DNA of 51,563 nucleotides from Pantanalinema sp. GBBB05 (GTDB taxonomy: Bacteria; Cyanobacteriota; Cyanobacteriia; Leptolyngbyales; Leptolyngbyaceae): positions 1-51,563 of the forward strand of contig VRZD01000047.1 in NCBI GenBank assembly GCA_016743235.1, read 5' to 3'. Of the stretch, positions 43,006 to 51,563 are shown piece by piece (the first letter of the stretch is position 1; every line of letters begins with the position of its first letter). The translations under genes and the position numbers were made by a program. The notes beneath the pieces were generated by a model. It did not search any database. It was not told the DNA's origin and was given only the letters and a program-made list of their open reading frames with translations.

Positions 43006-44499
43006 ATGTTAGTGCTTAAAGCCATTCAACCAACCTTTTTAAAGCGAGATCCGACAAAGCAAGCCTCAAGTCTGCCGCCGGAAGCGAAATATTCTATGGC
43101 GGTGGGCACGACGATCGAGATTACTGCCTTTGTGTTAGCCGCAAATCAGCATATCCAGGTAACACTGAAGCAAGCCTTGAATGGTTTTGTAACTTGGTTT
43201 GCCTTTAGCTCCCATGTGCAGGTGATAGAACAGGTTACTGACCCCCTGGAAGTCGCTAGAGATCGGCAAAAAATGTTTAACAATTTTCTGGCGATCGAGG
43301 TACAGCAGGGAGCCAACCAGGACAGATTGGTGTTTTTAGATCGAGGCATCAAAGGCTCGTGGATAGAAACCCAGATTAGTGCTTATCCCGATCGCTTACG
43401 GCAAGCGCCAGATGGTCGCACAGTCGTGTCTCTAGGTGAAAAGCTACCCTTATCGGGTAGTGGTCAAACTGTGACGTTCAATCCGTATCCTAAAGTTGGG
43501 GTGATCCCAACGATCGATCAAACTGCATTAAATTTTCTCCATGCTGATATTCAAGAAGCGTGTATTTGCGTCGGCAGCTATGTGAATGGGCAAATGCGAT
43601 CGCGCTGGTTAGGGCGAAATGCTTTAACTAAGGGGCAATTTTGGAGTTCCACGAAAATTGTGCCAATCCTCAATATTGTCTCCCAAGCAAACGCTAAATC
43701 AGTTACAACTCAAATTAAAAACTGTGTAATTAGTGATTCTCAAGGTAAAGTCAACAATCTGGATTTTACTGAGGCGGCGATTGATATTATCAGCTATCGT
43801 AAAGATGATATTGCAAATGATATTTTGATTTCTAATCAATTATCCGATACGTTAAAGCGGTTTAGTTCATTAGCTAATCTAGAAACTTGGTTTGAGACGA
43901 TTACGGGCAACAAATCGTTAGAATTTCGGGGATACTATAGCGGCAAGCCTCTAATTGCCGAACCGATTTTACAAACGGGAACAACGGTGCTGTTGCGATC
44001 GCAAACCGCTGGAACGGTAGGAGAAAACTTAGTTTCTGCGTATGATTTGACTCGCATCGCCTCGATGCTAGGCTGGCATTTTCACATTCCCACCGAGGCA
44101 AAGTTACCTGCTGCCCAGTGGCATAGTTTAGAGACGGTTGTGCGGGCAATGGGTTATGATTCAGCCCGATATGTGGATGTGGCAATTCAGACGTTAGGTT
44201 TAGATACTCGCATTAGTGCTCCAGTGATTCTTTCCAAACTCGGCTTTGGACCATCACAGCTCCGTCAAAGAACGGAATTGTGTTACACGGCAGTGGTGCA
44301 ACTGATTGACGATCGCCCCAAAGCCAACGGACAACCAGCAAAACTACGAACGATCGCCCTGACGCTACGTGCTGCCATCCAAAAGTTGAATAGCTCTGGC
44401 AGCCGAGATTTAGACGAAGAAGCCCGTTGGCTAGATGCCCGGATGGCAGCAGAGGTCACCGAAATCCTACGGCGAATCATTACCGAAGAATTAGCTTAA
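43006..44499 (+). CDS. Unknown two-part protein; possible SxxK serine-hydrolase domain
   Basis: The product has 497 residues and no signal peptide. Residues 1-75 (VLKAIQPTFLKRDP through FVTWFAFSSHVQV) form a beta-rich domain of a type that cyanobacteria often attach to cell-wall or lytic enzymes. The larger part contains GQFWSSTKIVPILNIVSQAN, with an SxxK signature and a following helix as in class A beta-lactamase-like enzymes. Further on there are an SNQLSD segment and ALTLRAAIQKLNSSGSRDL. These hints point to a penicillin-recognising serine hydrolase fold, but the KTG box is not evident, so this is tentative. Confidence 0.6.
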   Translation: MLVLKAIQPTFLKRDPTKQASSLPPEAKYSMAVGTTIEITAFVLAANQHIQVTLKQALNGFVTWFAFSSHVQVIEQVTDPLEVARDRQKMFNNFLAIEVQQGANQDRLVFLDRGIKGSWIETQISAYPDRLRQAPDGRTVVSLGEKLPLSGSGQTVTFNPYPKVGVIPTIDQTALNFLHADIQEACICVGSYVNGQMRSRWLGRNALTKGQFWSSTKIVPILNIVSQANAKSVTTQIKNCVISDSQGKVNNLDFTEAAIDIISYRKDDIANDILISNQLSDTLKRFSSLANLETWFETITGNKSLEFRGYYSGKPLIAEPILQTGTTVLLRSQTAGTVGENLVSAYDLTRIASMLGWHFHIPTEAKLPAAQWHSLETVVRAMGYDSARYVDVAIQTLGLDTRISAPVILSKLGFGPSQLRQRTELCYTAVVQLIDDRPKANGQPAKLRTIALTLRAAIQKLNSSGSRDLDEEARWLDARMAAEVTEILRRIITEELA

Positions 44500-44734
44500 A
44501 CCGACGGATACTCCTTAGGGGCAGTAAACCAGAATGCTCCGAATAGGATGTAAACTCAGGACCTGTTTCAGCCCCAAGCCACTAAATTTTCCGTCGATTT
44601 TTGCTAAGGATTTCCGAACTAAAGCAAAAGGTTGTGTAGACTTCAACAGGATTTGTTTGACGATCGGTCAAACTTGGTTTGAGTTACCCCTGGAATTGCA
44701 AGTTCTGAACTATTACCTGGCAGGAGCACTTGGG
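44500..44734. promoter_or_regulatory. Multicopper oxidase upstream region with TetR-type palindrome
   Basis: GTTTGAC-GATCG-GTCAAAC (44655-44673) is a perfect 7-bp inverted repeat around five bases, the form of a TetR-family operator. It is 61 bases before the oxidase start. The frame upstream of the ATG at 44735 is open but encodes no signal peptide or domain. Confidence 0.45.
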
Positions 44735-46378
44735 ATGAAAATCACGCGACGTGAGGCGATCAAGCTGGTCGGTGGGGGAGTTTTACTATCCCCCTTTAGT
44801 TTTGCACAGCCCGCTCAGGCCCAGTTTAGCCCCACCATACCCCGGTTCCAACAGCCCCTGAAATTACCGCCGGTGCTGGTACCGTCTAAAACTAATACCA
44901 ATGGTAAACGCCCGATCGATTATTACGAAATCACGATGGAGCCGGCAGAGGTGGAAATTCTGCCAGGCCTCAAGACCAAAATGTGGTGTTATGTGGGTCA
45001 GGGATTAGCTCCTGCCGCGATCGGGCCAGTCATTCGCCAACGGGGGGGAGTCGAACCGGAGGACGAAGGTCGCACTTCAGTGATCCGGTTTGTGAATCGG
45101 TTAGGCACGACGATCGAGCAGGGGAAAGTAGAACCGATCGCGACGTCCATTCATCTACATGGCATGGCTTCACTGCCGCAGTATGACGGCTATGCCACCG
45201 ATCTGATTCCCCCGGATTATTTTAAGGATTACATTTATCCCAACGATCGGGCGGCAACCCTGTGGTATCACGATCATGCTGTGCACAAAACCTCCCGCAA
45301 TGTTTACATGGGCTTAGCCGGGATGTATATCGTCGATGATGCCAAGGATCGAGCGCTGAATTTACCGAAGGGCGACTACGATATTCCGTTAATCATTCAA
45401 GATAAAAAGTTTAATGCGGCTGGACAGTTAGTGTTTGACGATCGGGGCCAGCGCAGTGCTTTTGGTGATGTAGTTTTAGTGAATGGCACCCCGTTTCCCC
45501 ACTTGAAAGTGGCTCGCCGCAAATATCGGTTTCGGTTACTCAATGCCTCACCCTCGCGGGTCTATCAACTGGTTTTGAGTCAATCAGCCACCTCACTGAC
45601 CGGTAAAGATAGTTTCCATGTGATTAGTACCGATGCCGGTTTATTAGAAAAACCCGTCAAGATGACGGCGCCCTACGATCTCTTACGGATTGGGGTCGGA
45701 GAGCGGTATGGCATTGTGATCGACTTTAAGAACTACCCGAAAGGTTCTAAGCTCTATCTCCACAGTCCCGCCTTTTCCAACAATGTGGATACCACGAATA
45801 ACACCAGTGTGATCATGCGCTTCGATATTGACGATGATGCCATTGATGACAGTGCTCTACCAGATGTCCTACGGCAACCGTTTACACGCTTAGTCGAGCA
45901 AATTCCACTGGGTCAGTCTGTGCCAACCCGCACCTTTCGGTTTGAGCGCAATGGCAATCAATGGAAGATTAATAATCGAACTTGGGATGAAAACCGGATT
46001 GAGGCGAATCCGCAACCTGGGGCGATCGAAATCTGGAATTTCGTCAATCCCGGTGGGGGGTGGACTCATCCCGTGCATGTGCATTTTGTTGATTTTCAAA
46101 TCATCGATCGCAATGGGCTACCCCCTCGACCCTATGAACGGGGTTGGAAGGATGTCGTGCTACTAGATGATTTTGAAACAATTCGGATTATTGCTAAGTT
46201 TAGTGCGCCCCTCGATCCCACGCCTGGGAAGCAACCGATTAAAGGCAAGTACATGATGCACTGCCACAATCTAGTACATGAAGACCACGATATGATGACG
46301 CAGTTTGAAATTGGCAGCGGTGGCGTGAGTCCGAAGTCAGCTCCAGCCCAACCGATCGCCAACATGCAGCCGTTTTAA
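44735..46378 (+). CDS. Tat-exported multicopper oxidase (CotA/bilirubin-oxidase-like)
   Basis: The 547-residue product starts at the ATG with GGAG upstream. MKITRREAIKLVGGG is a twin-arginine signal, probably cleaved after AQA. The four copper-binding blocks are HLHGM, WYHDHAVHK, HPVHVHF and MHCHNLVHEDHDMM, together supplying type 1, 2 and 3 coppers with a Met axial ligand. The last block is typical of CotA and bilirubin oxidases. It would oxidise phenols, bilins or metal ions in the periplasm with O2 as acceptor. The substrate cannot be read from sequence. It converges on a small minus-strand gene. Confidence 0.94.
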   Translation: MKITRREAIKLVGGGVLLSPFSFAQPAQAQFSPTIPRFQQPLKLPPVLVPSKTNTNGKRPIDYYEITMEPAEVEILPGLKTKMWCYVGQGLAPAAIGPVIRQRGGVEPEDEGRTSVIRFVNRLGTTIEQGKVEPIATSIHLHGMASLPQYDGYATDLIPPDYFKDYIYPNDRAATLWYHDHAVHKTSRNVYMGLAGMYIVDDAKDRALNLPKGDYDIPLIIQDKKFNAAGQLVFDDRGQRSAFGDVVLVNGTPFPHLKVARRKYRFRLLNASPSRVYQLVLSQSATSLTGKDSFHVISTDAGLLEKPVKMTAPYDLLRIGVGERYGIVIDFKNYPKGSKLYLHSPAFSNNVDTTNNTSVIMRFDIDDDAIDDSALPDVLRQPFTRLVEQIPLGQSVPTRTFRFERNGNQWKINNRTWDENRIEANPQPGAIEIWNFVNPGGGWTHPVHVHFVDFQIIDRNGLPPRPYERGWKDVVLLDDFETIRIIAKFSAPLDPTPGKQPIKGKYMMHCHNLVHEDHDMMTQFEIGSGGVSPKSAPAQPIANMQPF

Positions 46379-46387
46379 GCATGAAGC

Positions 46388-46424
46388 AACCCCAGGTTTC
46401 TGAATCCTTCAGATCCTTGGGGTT
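46388..46424. terminator. Bidirectional hairpin between convergent genes
   Basis: AACCCCAGG (46388-46396) pairs with CCTTGGGGTT (46415-46424), with one bulged T. It lies just after the oxidase stop and overlaps the end of the convergent gene. Confidence 0.55.
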
Positions 46425-46869
46425 ATCCCTGCTTGTGACCATCCACCTCCTGATAAATCTCGCGATCCATTTGGCGAATCGCCTCATAATCATACGGATC
46501 GTAGGGAATCATTGGAGTCACTTGGGTTCCTGGAGGAGTTGCCTTACGGTCTCGACTCATTTGCTGCGGTGCTTCAGTATCGGTAGGGGTCTCTGAAGCG
46601 GTAGGGGGTTGAGGCGATGAAGTCGATGACGGATGGGGCGTAGAGGGAACGACCTTTTGAGGCAGGGATTGATCGGCAATCAGCAGCCCAGTCGGTAACG
46701 GGTGACTCCAGGTCATGCTAAGGGCAAGGCTGACGACAGCGATCGCCAAACAGCAGGTCTGTAACATTCGGTTGAGCATAAGACTTTGGGGGTGCGTCTG
46801 TGTACTCCAATCATAGGAGAGGAGTACGGCAAATGGCAGGTGATCAAATGAGGTGGTGAAGAGTTTCAT
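46423..46869 (-). CDS. Small membrane-anchored protein with Pro/Ser/Thr-rich segment
   Basis: The product is 148 residues from the ATG at 46869, which has GAGGAG upstream; an internal Met at 46779 is an alternative start. One hydrophobic helix (about residues 35-52, LQTCCLAIAVVSLALS) would anchor the rest outside. A Pro/Ser/Thr-rich stretch follows (STPHPSSTSSPQPPTASETP), then a conserved-looking acidic end (YDPYDYEAIRQMDREIYQEV). No family is recognised. It is convergent with the multicopper oxidase gene, and the tandem array lies on its 5' side. Confidence 0.55.
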   Translation of the reverse strand: MKLFTTSFDHLPFAVLLSYDWSTQTHPQSLMLNRMLQTCCLAIAVVSLALSMTWSHPLPTGLLIADQSLPQKVVPSTPHPSSTSSPQPPTASETPTDTEAPQQMSRDRKATPPGTQVTPMIPYDPYDYEAIRQMDREIYQEVDGHKQG

Positions 46870-46959
46870 CACGATCGCTCCTCGTTGACCAACCCGAGGC
46901 TGCTTGGAAGCGGCTGACCCATGACGATCGGCTGTGGTCGATCGCCTGACTCATTTAGC

Positions 46960-47430
46960 CTATTTGCTGATTCGTTTGGGTGGTTTCCGTTCGCCAACAG
47001 CTAATTAACCGATTAATTTTGCCATTTGGCTTACTGATTCCAGGGTTTTTAGTTAGCAAATAGGCAATTTACTTACTCATTTCGGTGTTTTCCGCAAGCA
47101 AAATGTTGATCGACCTTCTGATTTTGCCATTTTGCTTGCTGATTCCAGGGTTTTTAGTTAGCAAATAGGCAATTTACTTACTCATTTCGGTGTTTTCCGC
47201 AAGCAAAACGTTAATCGACCTACTGATTTTGCCATTTGGCTTGCTGATTCCAGGGTTTCTAGCAAGCAAACAGGCAATTTACTTGCTCATTTCGGTGTTT
47301 TCCGCAAGCAAAATGTTGATCGACCTACTGATTTTGCCATTTGGCTTGCTGATTTCGGGGTTTCTAGTCAGCAAAACAGCGATCGCCATGCTCAAACCGC
47401 AATTTGCTGGCTCATTTCAGTAAACCGCTG
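46960..47430. repeat. 105-bp higher-order tandem array built from 21-bp units
   Basis: TTTTGCCAT recurs at 47017, 47122, 47227 and 47332, an exact 105-bp period. Each unit divides into five 21-mers; in the third unit they start at 47240, 47261, 47282, 47303 and 47324. They alternate between a CTTGCTGATT-type and an AGCAAGCAAA-type start. The two types are partly reverse complementary, so neighbouring 21-mers form hairpins. About 22 units are present, with degenerate ends. A 77-codon plus-strand frame (47190-47423) covers part, with 35-residue repeats, but earlier copies carry stops. It is probably non-coding. Confidence 0.85.
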
Positions 47431-47435
47431 ACTCC

Positions 47436-48059
47436 TTATTCGTCAAACTCCTTCATGGCTAGCGATGATGGCGATGTGTGGCGATCGACTCGATTCAGCA
47501 GCCATAGGGCAGCAATGATCCCAACGGTTCCTGCCGCAATACAGAAAAAATCTGCCTGGATGGCAATCATATTCATCGGATTGACTAAGCTATAGGGACT
47601 AAGCACCATAGATTCTGGGTTTTGAGTCAAAACTCTAGATCCCGGTGGCAAGCTCAATAACCGAAGCAACAAATTTCCAGTTTGACTAATCCCTACGATG
47701 ACGGCGCAGCCAACTCCCACCAGGTTAACCACCAGCCCTGCCCAGAGTTGTTGGATGACTGTAGCTTTGGGTGGGCGCTGTTGAGGATTGACGAGCTGGA
47801 GTGCTAACCGCGTGTAACGATAGCACCAGTACAGGCTAAATAACAGAATAGCCAGACAGGCATAGGCAAGGGTCACAGCCAGATTGAAATAGGTTTGGGG
47901 AGGATTGCGGTGAAATAACAGCGCAAATACTAGGATAAAAATGGGCATGGCTCCCAAGAGGATCTGAGCTGCCAAAGCCGACCAACCTACCCACCGAAAG
48001 GCATCAGCAACCTGGCGAATGGTTAGAGAGGAAGAGTTAGAGTGACCAAAGTCAAACAT
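47436..48059 (-). CDS. DUF3611 family membrane protein
   Basis: The product is about 207 residues and has four hydrophobic segments: AAQILLGAMPIFILVFALLF, AYACLAILLFSLYWCYRY, AGLVVNLVGVGCAVIVGISQ, and FFCIAAGTVGIIAALWLL near the C-terminus. The layout matches the cyanobacterial DUF3611 family, related to the plastid Tic21/CIA5-type membrane proteins. It is probably in the thylakoid or plasma membrane; the transport role is unproven. The start may be the ATG at 48059 (MFDFGHS) or at 48101; neither has a ribosome site, and 48059 gives the more family-like N-terminus. Confidence 0.8.
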   Translation of the reverse strand: MFDFGHSNSSSLTIRQVADAFRWVGWSALAAQILLGAMPIFILVFALLFHRNPPQTYFNLAVTLAYACLAILLFSLYWCYRYTRLALQLVNPQQRPPKATVIQQLWAGLVVNLVGVGCAVIVGISQTGNLLLRLLSLPPGSRVLTQNPESMVLSPYSLVNPMNMIAIQADFFCIAAGTVGIIAALWLLNRVDRHTSPSSLAMKEFDE

Positions 48060-48364
48060 AGGCGATCGTGAAGAGAAGTGATGAATTAGGACATCAGCCA
48101 TGAGCTAACACTAATTCCCTAAATTCTCTCATGGTAGTTAGATTCGCCTTTACATTTAAGGTAATTCTTCCTAGAAGAAACGGTATTCGCAAATTAGCAG
48201 GTTACTTGGGCTTAGAGTTTCTGTCCACAGAACTGCTTACCTGTTCTATCCATCCCCAGTGCCGATCGAGTATCCTTGCAACGCTCTGGTCACTTACGGC
48301 TGAAGGAACGGAGTATGCTATTGAACAGTGTGTGTTCAGCCATGATTGATGGGATAGCCCAGGT
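48060..48364. other. Intergenic region before the DUF928 gene
   Basis: About 305 bases lie between divergent genes. A plus-strand frame at 48131-48349 (72 codons) has no ribosome site or recognisable domain and is not called. No clear promoter or RNA is seen. Confidence 0.35.
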
Positions 48365-49390
48365 ATGAGACAAATTGTGCTGCTGGCAAGTATAGTTCTA
48401 GTGCTTAATCCCTGGCCTGTAACCACCATTACCAGGGCTGAATCGCCTGCCAGCCCATCTCCTCTGCCCTCTGCCTCTCCCAATCCTCTATCCCCACGTT
48501 CTACTGACCGACCTGGGATGCAATCTGAACCCCGTGGGGTGCCAAAATTATCACCAACTACCAAGGAAGTTAGCCAATTTAGACGGATTGAATTTCGGCG
48601 TCCAGAGGCTAAACTCCCGGCGATCGCATCTCCGGGTTCACCGATTACACCGCCCTCTGGAGCTGGCTCTCAGCCCACAGGACCAAAACCTCCCATCTTG
48701 CTAGTGCCATCGATCGAGCGCGAATTGACGATTGCTAGCTATCCCACATTATTTGCTTACATTCCCCAGGCGGGATGGGTGGAATTTGGGTTGATGGAAG
48801 CCAAAACCGCTGGAGCGATTTATACGACAAAATTCGTTGTCCAAGCTCCAGGAATTGTGCAGATTACCGTGCCCAAGTTAGCTCCACCACTAGCGATCGG
48901 CAAAACCTATAGGTGGTATGTCTCAGTAGTCAATGATCCTCAGCAGCCGCAAGAGGCTAGTTCTGTGCAGGGTCAACTACAACGGGTTGAACCGAGTACG
49001 AATCTGCGACAACAGCTTGCCCATGCTGTTCCTGGGGAGCTACCAGCAATTTATGCTGAGGCAGGGTTATGGTATGAAACACTAACGACACTCGCTGAAT
49101 TGCGCTCTGTATATCCTCAGGATGGGCGATTAGTCGCCGCTTGGCGAGATCTATTGATGCAAAATGGACTCAATGCCGTGGCAAGTGCAGATTTAATTGC
49201 AGGTTCGATGCTACCCAGTAACCCGCCGTCCTCGCCAGCCGCCCCACTTAAATCTCCAGAACCAGCCTCTGGAGACGCTACCAGAGTCAGAGAGATGCGC
49301 CAGCCAGAATATAAACTTCCTGGTAGACGAGAATATCGACCTCCTGGCAGGCAGATACCTGGACGCAGAAACAGTGGCGGTACTAGGTAA
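48365..49390 (+). CDS. DUF928 family secreted protein
   Basis: The 341-residue product has an N-terminal signal segment (RQIVLLASIVLVLNPWP) and a Pro/Ser-rich spacer (residues 35-110). The DUF928 domain follows: LTIASYPTLFAYIPQAGWVE, FGLMEAKTAGAIY, GIVQITVPK, LAIGKTYRWYVSVV, and a helical end (YAEAGLWYETLTTLAELRSV). The C-terminus is Arg/Gly/Pro-rich. DUF928 is restricted to cyanobacteria and close relatives. It precedes the TPR protein by 32 bases on the same strand, so the pair probably forms one secreted or cell-surface system. Function is unknown. Confidence 0.82.
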   Translation: MRQIVLLASIVLVLNPWPVTTITRAESPASPSPLPSASPNPLSPRSTDRPGMQSEPRGVPKLSPTTKEVSQFRRIEFRRPEAKLPAIASPGSPITPPSGAGSQPTGPKPPILLVPSIERELTIASYPTLFAYIPQAGWVEFGLMEAKTAGAIYTTKFVVQAPGIVQITVPKLAPPLAIGKTYRWYVSVVNDPQQPQEASSVQGQLQRVEPSTNLRQQLAHAVPGELPAIYAEAGLWYETLTTLAELRSVYPQDGRLVAAWRDLLMQNGLNAVASADLIAGSMLPSNPPSSPAAPLKSPEPASGDATRVREMRQPEYKLPGRREYRPPGRQIPGRRNSGGTR

Positions 49391-49422
49391 TCCAGTGATG
49401 ATTATTTCATGAGGCAAGGAGT

Positions 49423-51563
49423 ATGGAGTGGGGGCGATGGGGCATCGGTGTCATTGGTTTAATCTGGCTCGGTTTACTGAACCCAGCCACGGCGTTGAGT
49501 ATGCCACCTTTACCAAAATTGGTGCAGCGTCCAGTCCCTCAGAACCAACGAGAGGCGGAACAGCAACTCTTGGAGTTAGCGAATCAGCAGTATACCCAGG
49601 GACAGTTAACTCAGGCACTGAGTACCTTGCAGCAATCCCTAGCAACGGCTCAAGCCCGCAACGATCGTCAAGCCACGGCGCAAATCCTAACCACTTTAGG
49701 TTTAATTCACCACAGTTTGAGCCAATATCCTCAGGCGCTAGAGGTATTGCAGTCAGCTGTGCAGATTACTGATAGCCTTGATGATCTTCAGGGAAAGGGG
49801 CGAGCACTGAATGAATTAGGAGTAGTACATCGCAAGTTAGCCCAGTATCCAGAAGCAATTAACCTGCATAAACAAGCTCTCCAAATCAGTCAGCAGGTGG
49901 GCGATCGGTTGAATGTGGGACGGACACTGAATGAACTTGGAGCCGTTTACACGGAGCTGGGGCAATACGCTAAAAGTCTGGAATTTCAGCAGCAAGCCTT
50001 ACCGATTGTGCGTCAAATTGGCGATCGCTTAGGGGAAGGTCGAGTTCTGAACAGTCTAGGCGTGATCTATGGCTATCAAGGCGATTATGCCAAGGCGGAA
50101 GCGTTTTATCAGTCGTCCTTGCGCATTCGCCGTGAACTTGGAGATCAACTGGGTGAAGCTCGAACTCTGAACAATTTGGGAGTTGTTTATGATAATGTCG
50201 GGAACTATGCCCAAGCTCGGGCGTTCCATCAGCAGGCATTAAAGATTCGCCAAGCGATCGGTGATCGAGCGGGAGCCAGTCTGAGTCTTGGTAACCTGGG
50301 ACTCACGTATATCAATCAAGGAGAATACACCCAAGCTCTGAAGTATTATCAGCAGGCTCTTGCCATTGCTCGGCAGATTGGCGATCGTGCCAGTGAAGCT
50401 TATTGGCTCGCCAGTATTGGGTCGGCTTACTCATACTTAGATAACTATGGGCAAGCATTAGAGCAGTATCAACAAGCGCTGGTGATTCAGAAAGCCGTTG
50501 GGGTCAAACCGGCGATCGGGCATACTTTGAATAGCCTGGGGGCAGCTTATGACAGTTTGGGGCAGTATTCAAAAGCCTTAGAAATTTATCAGCAGGCGCT
50601 AGAAATTTATCAGGCGATTGGCGATCAAGCGGGCATTGGCAGAACCCTGAGTAATATCGGTGGAATTTATGACAGTTTGCAGCAATATACTGCCGCTGCA
50701 ACGGCTTACCAACAGGCATTAACCCTGCGCCAAAAGATTGGCGATCGAGCTGGAACAGGTGCTACGCTCAGTAATCTGGGTGCGGTATATAGCAAATTAG
50801 GGCAATATCCCCAGGCATTGCAACTGTATCACCAATCTCTTGCCATTCATCAAGAGATTGGTGATCAAGCCCAACAAGGTGTCGTGCTGAATAATATTGG
50901 GGCGATGTATGAGCGCCAGCAAGACTATACTCAAGCCTTGGAGTATTACCAGCGAGCCTTGGGCATCTTACAAGCCATTGGCGATCGCACCGGGGAGCAA
51001 CTGACGCTCAGTAATATTGCCGCCATTCTGGCACAACAAGGGCAATCAGAATTGGCGATCGCGTTTTATAAGCGTTCGGTGAATGTGACGGAATCAATTC
51101 GACAAGAATTACACCAACTGCCACGGGTGGAGCAGGAAGCCTATCTGCAAACGGTGGCAGCTACTTATCGTGCATTAGCGGATCTGCTGCTGATAGAGGG
51201 GCGATTACTAGAAGCCCAACAAGTTTTAGAACTGCTGAAAGTGCATGAGATTCGTCAGTTTACGCGGGAGGTGACCCAAGCAGGCTCAGAACCAGGCATC
51301 TCTCTGAATCCAACTGAGACAACAATTCTCGGTCAGCATGGCTCCTTAATTGCATTAGGGCAGCAACTCGATCGCTGTAAACGTGATCAATGTTCTCAGC
51401 TCAGTCAGTTGAATGATCAATTGCAAGGTCTAACCGAACGTTATAACCAGTTGATTCAAACCTATGAGCGGGAAATTCGCCGCCGCCGTGCCGAAGATGA
51501 TGCCTTTCTTGATCCCACTAAAGTGGCAAAATTGCGTGAAATTGTTGAGGCTCAACCTTATAC
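49423..51563 (+). CDS. Secreted TPR protein, probable TPR-CHAT family (3' part outside window)
   Basis: An ATG at 49423 with AAGGAG opens a frame that runs off the window, at least 713 codons. A signal peptide (IGVIGLIWLGLLNPATALS) is followed by about 11-12 kinesin-light-chain-type TPRs of 40 residues. The GD-R/Q signature recurs exactly every 120 bases from 49905 to 50985. After the TPRs the sequence reads EQLLELLK-like helices, then QHGSLIALGQQLDRCKRDQC and DDAFLDPTKVAKLREIVEAQ. That linker normally precedes a CHAT (caspase-like) domain, expected just beyond the end. TPRs bind partner proteins. Confidence 0.88.
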   Translation, partial: MEWGRWGIGVIGLIWLGLLNPATALSMPPLPKLVQRPVPQNQREAEQQLLELANQQYTQGQLTQALSTLQQSLATAQARNDRQATAQILTTLGLIHHSLSQYPQALEVLQSAVQITDSLDDLQGKGRALNELGVVHRKLAQYPEAINLHKQALQISQQVGDRLNVGRTLNELGAVYTELGQYAKSLEFQQQALPIVRQIGDRLGEGRVLNSLGVIYGYQGDYAKAEAFYQSSLRIRRELGDQLGEARTLNNLGVVYDNVGNYAQARAFHQQALKIRQAIGDRAGASLSLGNLGLTYINQGEYTQALKYYQQALAIARQIGDRASEAYWLASIGSAYSYLDNYGQALEQYQQALVIQKAVGVKPAIGHTLNSLGAAYDSLGQYSKALEIYQQALEIYQAIGDQAGIGRTLSNIGGIYDSLQQYTAAATAYQQALTLRQKIGDRAGTGATLSNLGAVYSKLGQYPQALQLYHQSLAIHQEIGDQAQQGVVLNNIGAMYERQQDYTQALEYYQRALGILQAIGDRTGEQLTLSNIAAILAQQGQSELAIAFYKRSVNVTESIRQELHQLPRVEQEAYLQTVAATYRALADLLLIEGRLLEAQQVLELLKVHEIRQFTREVTQAGSEPGISLNPTETTILGQHGSLIALGQQLDRCKRDQCSQLSQLNDQLQGLTERYNQLIQTYEREIRRRRAEDDAFLDPTKVAKLREIVEAQPY

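Noticed and set aside
47190..47423. 77-residue repeat protein as a called gene
   Set aside because: The frame follows from the 21-bp periodicity, earlier copies contain stops in the same frame, and there is no ribosome site.
46960..47430. CRISPR array
   Set aside because: The repeated sequence fills the whole 105-bp unit with no unique spacers, and no cas gene is nearby.
48131..48349. 72-residue plus-strand frame between DUF3611 and DUF928
   Set aside because: No ribosome site, no family signal and no coding-like composition.

Overview
The window is a stretch of cyanobacterial chromosome. The evidence is the NDH-1 subunit NdhO, a hormogonium polysaccharide (Hps) pseudopilin cluster, heme oxygenase and BchE, several cyanobacteria-restricted families (DUF2949, DUF3611, DUF928, CIA30), and very frequent HIP1 octamers (gcgatcgc). 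The Hps genes suggest a filamentous, motile species. BchE and a second micro-oxic-type gene set suggest a strain that meets low oxygen. Base composition is mostly near 50% GC, with a few AT-rich islands.

Layout. 1-500: the 3' end of a TnpB-type insertion element that has cut an alpha/beta hydrolase gene. 950-4760: two small unknown genes, a 3-methyladenine DNA glycosylase, a 40-residue membrane peptide resembling NdhP, a metallo-beta-lactamase/beta-CASP protein and ndhO. 4760-5430: AT-rich, full of inverted repeats, with one small gene. 5430-7760: a large PAS/GAF protein. 8120-11340: ffh, rpsP, a KH-domain RNA-binding protein and a PhoH-like ATPase. 11530-16480: glycosyltransferase, ChaB, a DUF2237 gene broken by a stop codon, CIA30, an APH-like kinase, an ArsC/Spx protein and rpmB. 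17170-25370: hpsA, hpsB, hpsC and a GspH/FimT pseudopilin, closed by a strong terminator. 25700-32030: DUF2949, a branched-chain amino acid binding lipoprotein, an MnmD-type tRNA methyltransferase, a Tat-exported phosphatase, a duplicated-domain protein, a K+ channel and a pentapeptide membrane protein.

32408-42755 is the most interesting part. An ethylene-receptor-like hybrid histidine kinase is translationally coupled to a response regulator/kinase. Next comes a same-strand run of heme oxygenase, hemN, bchE, a fatty-acid desaturase and an aldehyde-deformylating-oxygenase-like diiron protein. HemN and BchE are the oxygen-independent counterparts of HemF and AcsF/ChlA, so this looks like a low-oxygen tetrapyrrole locus. 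The BchE protein has an extra C-terminal receiver domain with its phosphoacceptor site intact, which suggests that the cyclase itself is a signalling target. The neighbouring kinases are candidate partners (inference).

43000-51563: a possible SxxK hydrolase, a Tat-exported multicopper oxidase, a small membrane protein, a 105-bp higher-order tandem array built from 21-bp units, DUF3611, DUF928, and a secreted TPR protein of the TPR-CHAT type that runs off the window end.
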